Assembly (NCBI RefSeq): GCF_021391495.1
Contig: NZ_CP090063.1
Coordinates: 6,944,001 to 7,008,000 of the forward strand
DNA length: 64,000 nt
Reading direction: 5' to 3'
DNA from: Amycolatopsis acidiphila
GTDB taxonomy: Bacteria; Actinomycetota; Actinomycetes; Mycobacteriales; Pseudonocardiaceae
Translations under genes and position numbers: made by a program
Shown here: piece by piece, positions 30,259 through 37,942 of the stretch
Position numbering within the stretch: the first letter of the stretch is position 1
How the letters are laid out: the number at the start of each line of letters is the position of its first letter
The notes under the pieces: generated by a model
What the model was told of the DNA's origin: nothing
Seen by the model: only the letters and a program-made list of their open reading frames with translations
Databases searched by the model: none

Positions 30259-31173
30259 TCAGCGGCTCTCACCATCCAGCGTACGGCAGCAGTTCCGCGA
30301 GCTTCGCCAGTTGCCCGCGAAGGTGTCAGGTTCGATCGCGGCGATCCGGACGAGGACATGCCCCGCACCCGCTCCGGCGAAACGACCCAACTGGGCGAGG
30401 ACGCCGGGGCCGGTGAGCATGACCTGGATCTTGCCGATCACGTCGAGCGGGTGCCGGTAGGTGGCCCGGCAGTACGCGTCGAGCGCCTGCGTGCCGCGCT
30501 CCACGTCGTCGTCGAGGTAGACGGTCGCGAACAGGGCGGGCGTGACCGGTCGGCCGATCGTCGCCAGGGCGCTCGCGTATTCGGCCGGGTCCGGCGGGTA
30601 CGGCAACCAGCCGTCGTAGAGCTCCGCGGTGCGCCGCAGCGCGGACGGGGTGATGCCGCCGAGCCAGATCGGCGGGCCGCCGGGCTGCGCGGGCCGGGGC
30701 ACCTCGGGCAGCCAGCCGTAGTGCAGGACCTTGCCGTCGAACCGGTCCGGGCTCCCCGTCCACAGCTGCCGCCACAACTCGACCGTGTCGTCGAGCTGCG
30801 AGAACCGGGTCTTGAACCGCACCCCGGCCAGGTCGAACTCCTGCTCGCTGAAGCCGGGGAACCCGACGCCGACGCCGAGCACGAGCCGCCCGCCGGACAG
30901 CAGATCGAGCGAGGTGATGGTGAGGGCGGCGTGGACGGGATGGCGGTAGGCCGGGATCAGGACCGCGGTGCCGAGCGTGATCCGCTCGGTCGCCTGCGCG
31001 ATGGTGGCCAGCAAGGTCAACGGTTCGAGGCGGGCGCGCACCATCGAGTCGCCGGCCCACACCGAGTCGAAGCCGAGTGCTTCCGCTTGCACGGCCGTCT
31101 CCACGACGCCGCGCGCGGAGCCGCCTGCCTGCAGCTGAGCCTGCCCCGAGGGCAGGAGCAATCCGAATTTCAT
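30259..31173 (-). CDS. F420-dependent LLM-class oxidoreductase, C-terminus altered by frameshift
   Basis: A luciferase-like TIM-barrel protein of 304 aa that should reduce or oxidise a substrate with coenzyme F420 or FMN. MKFGLLLPSGQAQLQ, GFDSVWAGDSMVRAR and LVLGVGVGFPGFSEQEF are typical. The last residues read AGNWRSSRNCCRTLDG in the open frame. The other frame gives AGNLAKLAELLPYAGW and a stop at about 30276, which is the usual amphipathic end of this family. One missing C near 30311 would explain it. Activity may persist because the change affects only the tail. Divergent from the broken MmyB-type regulator. Confidence 0.8.
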   Translation of the reverse strand: MKFGLLLPSGQAQLQAGGSARGVVETAVQAEALGFDSVWAGDSMVRARLEPLTLLATIAQATERITLGTAVLIPAYRHPVHAALTITSLDLLSGGRLVLGVGVGFPGFSEQEFDLAGVRFKTRFSQLDDTVELWRQLWTGSPDRFDGKVLHYGWLPEVPRPAQPGGPPIWLGGITPSALRRTAELYDGWLPYPPDPAEYASALATIGRPVTPALFATVYLDDDVERGTQALDAYCRATYRHPLDVIGKIQVMLTGPGVLAQLGRFAGAGAGHVLVRIAAIEPDTFAGNWRSSRNCCRTLDGESR

Positions 31174-31249
31174 GCCATCACCGTCGTGCCGGGGCGCGGT
31201 ATGCGCTCAATTCCCTGGCGGGAATCGCCCGCGGTGCCACGATGAGCTG

Positions 31250-32015
31250 GTGAACGACTTCGGGGGCGCGCTGCGCGAGTGGCGTGGCAGACGGCGGTTG
31301 TCCCAGCTCGAACTGGCCCTGCGCGCCGGGACGACGCAGCGGCACGTCAGCTTCATGGAGAGCGGGCGCTCGACGCCGGGGCGCGGCATGGTCGTGCGGG
31401 TGGCCGAGTCGCTGCAGCTGCCGTTGCGCGAGCGGAACACGCTGCTGCTCACGGCCGGGTACGCGCCGAGCTATCCGGAGACGAGGCTGGACGACCCCGC
31501 TCCGGCCGGTGCTGGACAGCCTGCGCGCCCTGCTCGACGGCCACCGGCCGTATCCGGCGATCGTCATGGACCGCTTCGGCGATCTGGTGGCGGCGAACGA
31601 CGGGCTGGAGCTGCTCTCCGAAGGCGTCGCGCCCGAACTGCTCGAACCGCCGGTGAACGTGCTGCGGATGGCGCTGCACCCGCGTGGGATGGCGCCGCGG
31701 ATCGTGAACTTCGACGACTGGGCGCAGCACGTGCTGGAGCGGCCCCGCCAGGAGCAGGCCCGGGCGCCACACCAGCGTCACGCGTCGCTGCTCGCCGAGC
31801 TGGAGGGGTATCTTTCGCGGCCACCCGTGCCGGCGTCGGACCACCTCGGGTTCGCCGTGCCGCTGCGGCTGCGCTCACGGCTCGGGGAGTTGCGGTTGAT
31901 CACCGCGATCACCACTTTCGCGACAGCCGTCGACGTCACGGTGTCCGAACTGCGGCTGGAAACCTTCCTGCCCGCCGATCAAGCCACCGCGGAGGCGCTC
32001 TCCCGGCCACAATGA
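31250..32015 (+). pseudogene. XRE-family regulator with MmyB-like ligand domain, frameshifted
   Basis: The first frame from GTG 31250 encodes the HTH domain (REWRGRRRLSQLELALRAG, TTQRHVSFMESGRSTPGRGM) up to RLDDP near 31495. The rest is in the next frame: LRPVLDSLRALLDGHRPYP, IVMDRFGDLVAANDGLELL and RMALHPRGMAPRIVNFDDW, the MmyB ligand-binding domain. The break falls in a run of four C; removing one C restores DDPLRPVLD. As written, the protein loses its C-terminal domain. Homopolymer sequencing error is an alternative. These regulators usually control a neighbouring oxidoreductase, here the divergent LLM gene. Confidence 0.8.
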
Positions 32016-32019
32016 CGAC

Positions 32020-33174
32020 ATGCGCCGGATCGGAATCATCCTGTTCGCCCTGCTTCTCGCCGCTTGCACGAGTTCGCCCGCGGCGGTGCAGGAGCCGCCG
32101 CGGCAGACGAACCTGCACGTCGACGTGGTCGCGCGGGGTCTCGAGCACGGCTGGGACATCGGTTTCCTGCCGGACGGCAAGCTGCGGGTGACGCAGCGCC
32201 CGGGGCGGTTGTCGCTGGTGGACTCCACCGGCGCGCACGACGTCAGCGCGGACCTGTCCGACGTGTACGCGCGCGGCGAGGGCGGCCTGATGGGGCTGGT
32301 GGTGCATCCGGACTTCGCCCGGTCGCGGCGGTTCACGATGTGTCAGACGCATCAGGAGGGCGGCCAGGCGGTCGACATCCGGCTGACCACGTGGGCGCTG
32401 TCGCCGGACGAGCGGAGCGCAGCGAAGGTGCGCGACCTGCTGACGGGGTTGCCGGTGAACCCGAGCGGGCGGCATTCGGGCTGCCGCCCGGCGCTCGCCG
32501 CCGACGGGGCGTTGCTGGTGGGGACAGGTGACACCGCGCAGCCGTCGATCGCGCAGGACCGGCACAGCCTGGGCGGGAAGGTGCTGCGGATCGACCTGCA
32601 GACGGGTGGGCCGCTGCCGGACAACCCGTTCATCTCCTCGGCGGATGCCAACGAGCAGCGGATTTACTCCTACGGGCACCGGAACGTGCAGGGCGTGACC
32701 GTGCGGCCGGGGACGGGGCAGGTGTTCACGGCCGAGCACGGGCCGACGTTCGACGACGAGATCAACCTGAACCGCGCGGGCGGCAACTACGGCTGGGACC
32801 CGTCGAAGGGCGGCACGGACACGTCGTACGACGAGAGCGTCCCGATGACCGACACCGACCGCTTCCCGGACGCTGTTCGTCCACTGTGGACGTCAGGGAA
32901 GATCACGGAAGCCATTTGCGGCGCGGCATTCCTGACGGGCGCGCAGTGGGGCCCGCTGGAGGGCCGGCTCGCGGTGGTGGCGCTGAAGGGGCAGAAGTTG
33001 CTGCTGTTCAGCGTGGACGCGCAGGGGAGCATCACGGACGTCACCCTGCCCGCCGAGTTCGACGACAAGTACGGCCGCCTGCGGGCGGCGAGGACGGCCC
33101 CGGATGGGGCGTTGTACGTGACGACGTCGGATGGAAGCGACGACAAGGTTTTGCGGGTTACGCCTGGGGTGTAG
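32020..33174 (+). CDS. PQQ-dependent sugar dehydrogenase-like lipoprotein
   Basis: A 384-aa exported beta-propeller protein of the soluble aldose (GdhB-like) dehydrogenase family. The signal MRRIGIILFALLLAAC has a lipobox cysteine at residue 16. Family blocks seen: GLEHGWDIGFLPDGKLRVTQ, GEGGLMGLVVHPDF, LGGKVLRIDLQTG, YSYGHRNVQGV and AEHGPTFDDEINL, which carry the residues for PQQ and calcium binding and the catalytic histidine. It would oxidise a sugar outside the membrane. Starts four bases after the broken regulator. Confidence 0.88.
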   Translation: MRRIGIILFALLLAACTSSPAAVQEPPRQTNLHVDVVARGLEHGWDIGFLPDGKLRVTQRPGRLSLVDSTGAHDVSADLSDVYARGEGGLMGLVVHPDFARSRRFTMCQTHQEGGQAVDIRLTTWALSPDERSAAKVRDLLTGLPVNPSGRHSGCRPALAADGALLVGTGDTAQPSIAQDRHSLGGKVLRIDLQTGGPLPDNPFISSADANEQRIYSYGHRNVQGVTVRPGTGQVFTAEHGPTFDDEINLNRAGGNYGWDPSKGGTDTSYDESVPMTDTDRFPDAVRPLWTSGKITEAICGAAFLTGAQWGPLEGRLAVVALKGQKLLLFSVDAQGSITDVTLPAEFDDKYGRLRAARTAPDGALYVTTSDGSDDKVLRVTPGV

Positions 33175-33484
33175 GGGGGCGCGCGGGGCGCGGGTGGCTG
33201 GGGAACGCCCGTCCCACCCCGCTCGCGGAGTGTTCAGCCGTCGGCCCACCGCGTCAAGGCGGGAAAGATGCCTTGACCCGGCGTGCCGACCGCTGAGGGG
33301 CGCGGGGATCGGGGTTAGGGAGCGGGCTGGGCGCGGGCATTCTTGGCTGCCGTTGCCGGGTCGCCGTGGGTGGGTGGTTGGGCGGTGTCGGGTCCGGCTT
33401 GGGCGGGGGCGGGGGGGCGGGTTCGGCGTTGGCGAGTGGCTGGGCGACGCCGGGTTCGGCTTCAGTGCTCCTCACCACCCACCC
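33175..33484. other. Gene-free G-rich stretch
   Basis: No convincing gene on either strand. The plus strand from about 33350 to 33460 is strikingly G-rich and low in A, with several runs of three to seven G (for example GGGCGGGGGCGGGGGGGCGGG near 33402-33422), giving intramolecular G-quadruplex potential. It separates the PQQ dehydrogenase from the broken SDR gene. Confidence 0.6.
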
Positions 33485-33944
33485 TCAACGGCCCAGGTGG
33501 GCGCCCCCGTTGAGGTGGATCGCTTGGCCTGTCAGGTGGCCCGTGCCGGGGCCGGCCAGGAAGCCCACCAAGTCCGCCGCATCGTCCACCGTGCCGGCGC
33601 GCTTCGTCCTCGTGTTCGCCACCAGCATGTCGCGCCGCCGCTCGGTCAACGTGCCGCGGAAGAACTCCGTGCTCTCGATCAACCCTGGCGCGACGACGTT
33701 CGCCGTGATGCCGCGCGGGCCCAAGTCGCGGGAAATGCCCGCGGTCCAGGGGTCCAGGACTCGACCGCCGCTTTCGCCGCGCCGTAGGAGCCCGCGCCCC
33801 CAGCAGCGCGGCCGCCTCGGTCAGCACTTTCTCGCGCCGCCCGGTGATCGTCACCCGCTCGCCCGCCTTCGCGAACCAGGCCGCGACCGCATAACCGATT
33901 CCGGTCCCGCCACCGGTTACCACGACATTTCTGGTCTGCGCAAC
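33485..33944 (-). pseudogene. Short-chain dehydrogenase/reductase, internally deleted and frameshifted
   Basis: Three fragments in different frames belong to one SDR: the cofactor-binding N-terminus MVTGGGTGIGYAVAAWFAKA (about 33923-33800), a central SYGAAKAAVESWT with the catalytic Tyr/Lys region (about 33790-33750), and the C-terminal third GPRGITANVVAPGLIEST through GHLTGQAIHLNGGAHLGR (33724-33485). About 90 residues between the first two pieces are missing, including the NAG and Ser active-site motifs. It cannot be functional. It is divergent from an intact MarR gene, its probable former regulator. Confidence 0.85.
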
Positions 33945-33975
33945 GGAACATGTCCTTTATTGCTAAAGTACTAAT

Positions 33976-34524
33976 ATGGACGATCGTACCGGCGGCCCGG
34001 AAGAACCGCCGAGCGACATTGCCGAGGCCATTCAACAGGCCTGGGCGCGGGAACGGCCGCACACGCCGGTGGCCTCGATCGGGGTGATCACGCGCATCTG
34101 GCGGATCGGCAAGCTGCTCGACGAGGACAGGCGCGAGACGATGCTGCGGCTCGGCATGGACTCGGCCACGCTCGACCTGCTCTCGACGCTGCGGCGGGCG
34201 GGCCCGCCGTACCGGCTGCCGCCCGGCGAGCTCGCCCGTCGCTCGCTGGTGAGCGCCGGCGCGATCTCGCAACGCGTCGCCCGCTCCGAACGGGAGGGGC
34301 TGGTGCGCAGGCTGCGCTCGCCGGATGACGGCCGCGGCGTGCTCGTGGAACTCACCGAAGCCGGGCACGCCGAGATCGAGCGCACGGTCGACGACCTGCT
34401 GCGCCACGAGGAAGACCTGATTTCCGCGCTCAGCCAGGAGCAGCGCGACCAGCTCTCCGGGCTGCTCCGCATCCTGCTCGGGAGCCTTGCCGGTGACAGG
34501 GAGAGCCGCGCGAAGCCGGCCTAG
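33976..34524 (+). CDS. MarR-family transcriptional regulator
   Basis: A 182-aa winged-helix regulator: LPPGELARRSLVSAGAISQRVARSE is the recognition helix region and RRLRSPDDGRGVLVELTEAG the wing. It is divergent from the SDR pseudogene, with 31 bases between the starts. It may regulate it, or now only itself. The stop TAG is part of a CTAG that forms the left target duplication of the IS701-type element directly downstream, so the coding region is complete. Confidence 0.88.
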   Translation: MDDRTGGPEEPPSDIAEAIQQAWARERPHTPVASIGVITRIWRIGKLLDEDRRETMLRLGMDSATLDLLSTLRRAGPPYRLPPGELARRSLVSAGAISQRVARSEREGLVRRLRSPDDGRGVLVELTEAGHAEIERTVDDLLRHEEDLISALSQEQRDQLSGLLRILLGSLAGDRESRAKPA

Positions 34525-35954
34525 TACTCCAGCCGGACTTCGTGATCGGTGCTGGTGAGGGGGTGTCGGAGATGGGTGCGGCCGCCAGTTGACCATGGTC
34601 GGTTGTGTGGACTTCCCAAGATCGGCTGGCGGCCGCGGGCCCCAGCATAAACCCTGCTCGCTGGCAGGCGATGTTCGATGAGCTGACCGCGCGGATCGCG
34701 GGCCGTTTCAGCCGGGTCGAGCCCCGTCGTCGGGCGGAGAAACTGTTGCTGGGTCTGGTGTCTGAGCTGCCGCGGAAGAACTGTTGGACCATCGCCGAGC
34801 ATGTCGGAGACGCGACACCAGACGGCCTGCAGCACCTGCTCGCGCGGGCGGTGTGGGATGCCGACGCGGTGCGTGACGACCTGCGCGACTACGTCTGCGA
34901 CCACCTCGGCAGCCAGAACGCAGTCCTGATCGTCGATGAGACCGGAGACTTGAAGAAGGGCACGCGCACCGTTGGGGTGCAACGTCAATACACCGGAACC
35001 GCCGGTCGGATCGAGAACTCGCAGGTCGCGGTGTATCTGACGTATGCCACGACGGCCGGGCACGCGTTTATCGACCGGGCCTTGTATCTGCCGAAGTCCT
35101 GGACGAGCGACCGCGAACGCTGCGCCGCGGCTGGGATCAGCGAGAACATGCAGTTCGCGACCAAACCCGCCCTGGCCACCACCATGATCACCCGAGCCCT
35201 CGATGCCGGAGTTGATGCGCCGTGGGTGACCGGCGACGAGGTCTACGGCGCCGACCCCACGCTGCGCGCGGAACTGGAGCGCCGTGGCATCGGCTATGTG
35301 CTGGCCATCGGATGCGACCGCCGCGTCACTACCGGAGCGGGGACGTTCCGCCCGGACGAGTTGGCCACCCGACTACCGAAACATGTGTGGCAACGCCTGT
35401 CGGCCGGTACCGGGGCGAAGGGACACCGCTTCTACGACTGGGCTTTGGTCGACATTGATCAGGATGCCGAGGTGGGCGGGCATCGATGGCTGCTGATCCG
35501 ACGCAACCACCGCACCAGAGAGTTGGCGTTCTACCGCTGCTACGCGCCCACCCCCGTCGCGTTGCCCGTTCTGGTTCGCGTGACTGGAACCCGCTGGCGT
35601 GTCGAAGAATCCTTTCAAACCGGCAAAGGTCTGGCAGGCCTGGACCAGCACCAGGTCCGCCGCTGGCTCTCATGGCATCGCTGGACCGTTCTGGCGATGC
35701 TCGCGCACGCGTTCCTCACCGTCCTCGCCGCGACCGAACCCACCCAAACACCAACATCCACCCGCTGGATTTCCTTGACCTGCAACGAAGTCCAACACCT
35801 GTTCGCCACGATCACCACCACGCTGATCACAGGCACCACGCACCACCTACGCTTCTCAGCCTGGCGCCGACAGCATCAACACCGAGCCCGACAGGCCCAC
35901 TACCAGCGGCAATCCACCCGAGAACCATGAACATCACGATCTACGGCTGGAGTA
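34525..35954 (+). mobile_element. IS701-family insertion sequence, complete, with CTAG target duplication
   Basis: A 1430-base element bounded by inverted repeats beginning TACTCCAGCCG; the two ends match at 19 of the first 22 positions. It is flanked on both sides by CTAG (34521-34524 and 35955-35958), the four-base target duplication expected for IS701-type elements. One intact transposase gene fills it. Removing one CTAG plus the element rebuilds a single CTAG in which the convergent MarR and TetR genes would share overlapping stop codons. Confidence 0.92.
34605..35930 (+). CDS. IS701-family DDE transposase
   Basis: A 441-aa transposase. LIVDETGDLKKG holds the first catalytic Asp, VTGDEVYGADPTLR the second and RWRVEESFQTGKGLAG the Glu; the block GVQRQYTGTAGRIENSQV is typical of IS701. 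Length is full for the family and no frameshift is seen, so the element may be active. GTG at 34605 is the longest start; ATG at 34671 is an alternative. The gene lies 80 bases inside the left end. Confidence 0.92.
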   Translation: MWTSQDRLAAAGPSINPARWQAMFDELTARIAGRFSRVEPRRRAEKLLLGLVSELPRKNCWTIAEHVGDATPDGLQHLLARAVWDADAVRDDLRDYVCDHLGSQNAVLIVDETGDLKKGTRTVGVQRQYTGTAGRIENSQVAVYLTYATTAGHAFIDRALYLPKSWTSDRERCAAAGISENMQFATKPALATTMITRALDAGVDAPWVTGDEVYGADPTLRAELERRGIGYVLAIGCDRRVTTGAGTFRPDELATRLPKHVWQRLSAGTGAKGHRFYDWALVDIDQDAEVGGHRWLLIRRNHRTRELAFYRCYAPTPVALPVLVRVTGTRWRVEESFQTGKGLAGLDQHQVRRWLSWHRWTVLAMLAHAFLTVLAATEPTQTPTSTRWISLTCNEVQHLFATITTTLITGTTHHLRFSAWRRQHQHRARQAHYQRQSTREP

Positions 35955-36623
35955 CTAGTACAACCGCAGCTTCGGCTTGTGCTCCAGATGCGACAAGCCG
36001 TTCCACGCCAGGTTGACCAGGTGCGCCGCGACCTCGTCGCGCTTGGGCTTGCGCGCGTCGAGCCACCACTGGCCCGTCAGCGCGACCATCCCGACCAGCG
36101 CCTGCGCGTACAGCGCGGAGAGCTTCTCGTCGTAGCCGCGCGCGGCGAACTGCCTGCCGAGGATGTGCTCGACCTGGCTCGCGATGTCGTTCAACAACGT
36201 GGAGAACGTGCCGGTGGAGCTGGCGACGGGCGAGTCCCGCACGAGGATGCGGAACCCGTCGTGCGACTCCTCGACGTACCCGAGCAACGCGCTCGCCGCC
36301 TGCTCCAGCATCGCCCTCGGATGACCACCGTGCAAAGTGGACACCATCCGGTCCAGCAACAGCTGGGTCTCCCGATCCACGACGACGGCGTAGATGCCTT
36401 CCTTACCGCCGAAATGCTCGTACACGACGGGCTTGGAGACGTTCGCCCGATGAGCGATCTCCTCGATCGACGTGCCGTCGAAGCCCTTCTCCGCGAACAG
36501 CGCGCGAGCCACCTTCAGCAGCTGCTGCCGGCGTTCGGCGCCCGTCATGCGGACGCGTGCCACCGGAGCCGGGGGACGCGCCCCGGTGGCCACCTCTCGT
36601 TTCGCCCTGCGTCGCGCTGCCAC
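35955..36623 (-). CDS. TetR-family transcriptional regulator
   Basis: A 222-aa regulator with N-terminal HTH (GFDGTSIEEIAHRANVSKP followed by VVYEHFGGKEGIYAVVV) and a helical ligand domain. GTG at 36623 is chosen because the basic N-terminal extension (AARRRAKREVATG) is common in actinobacterial members; ATG at 36549 is an alternative. Its place between mfd and glmU corresponds to Rv1019 of M. tuberculosis. Its stop TAG lies in the right CTAG duplication of the insertion sequence, so it is intact. It is 56 bases upstream-divided from the desaturase gene on the same strand and may regulate it. Confidence 0.88.
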   Translation of the reverse strand: MAARRRAKREVATGARPPAPVARVRMTGAERRQQLLKVARALFAEKGFDGTSIEEIAHRANVSKPVVYEHFGGKEGIYAVVVDRETQLLLDRMVSTLHGGHPRAMLEQAASALLGYVEESHDGFRILVRDSPVASSTGTFSTLLNDIASQVEHILGRQFAARGYDEKLSALYAQALVGMVALTGQWWLDARKPKRDEVAAHLVNLAWNGLSHLEHKPKLRLY

Positions 36624-36679
36624 CGTTGAGACAGTACTGCGACGCGCAGCGTCCCGGTTGGGGGTGGCGGTGGGCCGGC

Positions 36680-37624
36680 CTACTTGGCCTCCGCCGCGAG
36701 GCGGGCCAACCGGGTCGGCGTCGGCCAGCGGACGTTGTCCACCCAGCCGAACTTCTCGAACGCCCAGATCATCCTGGCCGAGATGTCGATCTGTCCCCGC
36801 TTGACGCCGTGCCGCGCCGAGGTCGGGTCCGCGTGGTGCAGGTTGTGCCACGACTCGCCGAAGGACAGGATCGCCAGCGGCCAGAAGTTCGCCGACTTGT
36901 CCCGCGCGGCGAACGGCCGCTCGCCGATCATGTGGCAGATCGAGTTCACCGACCAGGTCACGTGGTGCAGCACGCACACGCGCACCAGCCCGGCCCAGAA
37001 GAACGCGGTCACGCCGCCCCACAGCGACCAGGTGACGAGCCCGCCGATGATCCCGGGCACGACCAGCGTCAGCAGCGTCCACAGCCAGAAGTACTCGTCG
37101 ACCTTCTTGATCGCCGGGTCCTTGAGCAGGTCCGGCGCGAACCGCTCGGCGTTGCTCTGGTCGCGCTCGAACAGCCAGCCCATGTGCGCGTGCCAGAAGC
37201 CCTTCGCGATGGCCAGCGGCGAGGTCCCGAACGCCCACGGCGAATGCGGGTCGCCGTCACGGTCGGAGAACGCGTGGTGCCTGCGGTGATCGGCCACCCA
37301 GGTGATCACCGGTCCTTGGACGGCAAGGCTGCCGGCGATCGCGAGCACGATCCGCAGCCAGCGCTTGGCCTTGAACGAGCCGTGGGTGAAGTACCGGTGG
37401 TACGAAACGGTGATACCGAGGCCGCTGATGCAGTAGAAGACCGCGAAAAGCGCGACGTCCACCCAGCTCAGCCCCCACCCCCAGGCGAAGGGCACCGCGA
37501 CCGCGAGCGCCAGCAACGGCATGATCACGCCGAGGTAGACCGCGAACTGTATGCCGAACGGACGCTGTCCGTTGATGACCGGTTTCGGACCTTTGGTGGG
37601 AGTTGGCTCCAGGGTAGCCGTCAT
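36680..37624 (-). CDS. Acyl-CoA/fatty acid delta-9 desaturase
   Basis: A 314-aa membrane di-iron desaturase introducing a double bond in fatty acyl chains. The three histidine boxes are present: HRYFTH, HRRHH and HNLHH. Four hydrophobic segments (for example FAVYLGVIMPLLALAVAV and TLLTLVVPGIIGGLVTW) place the active site at the cytoplasmic face. ATG at 37624; a TTG six bases upstream is possible. The TetR gene lies downstream on the same strand, a common pairing for membrane fluidity control. Confidence 0.93.
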   Translation of the reverse strand: MTATLEPTPTKGPKPVINGQRPFGIQFAVYLGVIMPLLALAVAVPFAWGWGLSWVDVALFAVFYCISGLGITVSYHRYFTHGSFKAKRWLRIVLAIAGSLAVQGPVITWVADHRRHHAFSDRDGDPHSPWAFGTSPLAIAKGFWHAHMGWLFERDQSNAERFAPDLLKDPAIKKVDEYFWLWTLLTLVVPGIIGGLVTWSLWGGVTAFFWAGLVRVCVLHHVTWSVNSICHMIGERPFAARDKSANFWPLAILSFGESWHNLHHADPTSARHGVKRGQIDISARMIWAFEKFGWVDNVRWPTPTRLARLAAEAK

Positions 37625-37788
37625 GCGCAACCACTTCTTCCTGCGGAAACGACCCTGCAAAGGGTCACCTAACCTACGTCTGCGTAAGTTACGGTACAGG
37701 AGGTTTACCCCCGTGGGGAGAGCCGAAAACCGGGCAGAACCCCAGGACCGCGACCTGTTTCCGACATCGCTATTCTGACCAGGCACGA

Positions 37789-37860
37789 TCCGCCGTAGTG
37801 TAATTGGCAGCACTTCAGATTTTGGTTCTGACAGTTCAGGTTCGAATCCTGGCGGCGGAG
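37789..37860 (+). tRNA. tRNA-Gln (UUG)
   Basis: A 72-base cloverleaf: acceptor stem TCCGCCG/CGGCGGA, D arm with TAATTGG, anticodon stem TCAGA/TCTGA enclosing TTTTGGT (anticodon UUG), and T arm with loop TTCGAAT. The CCA end is not encoded. Confidence 0.95.
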
Positions 37861-37942
37861 CTGCCGTGCTCGACCCCGACGAGCGAGGGGGTGCCCGCTG
37901 CAAGGCGAAAGCGAGACCAGCAAGAGGCCGGCGCTGGCGGAG

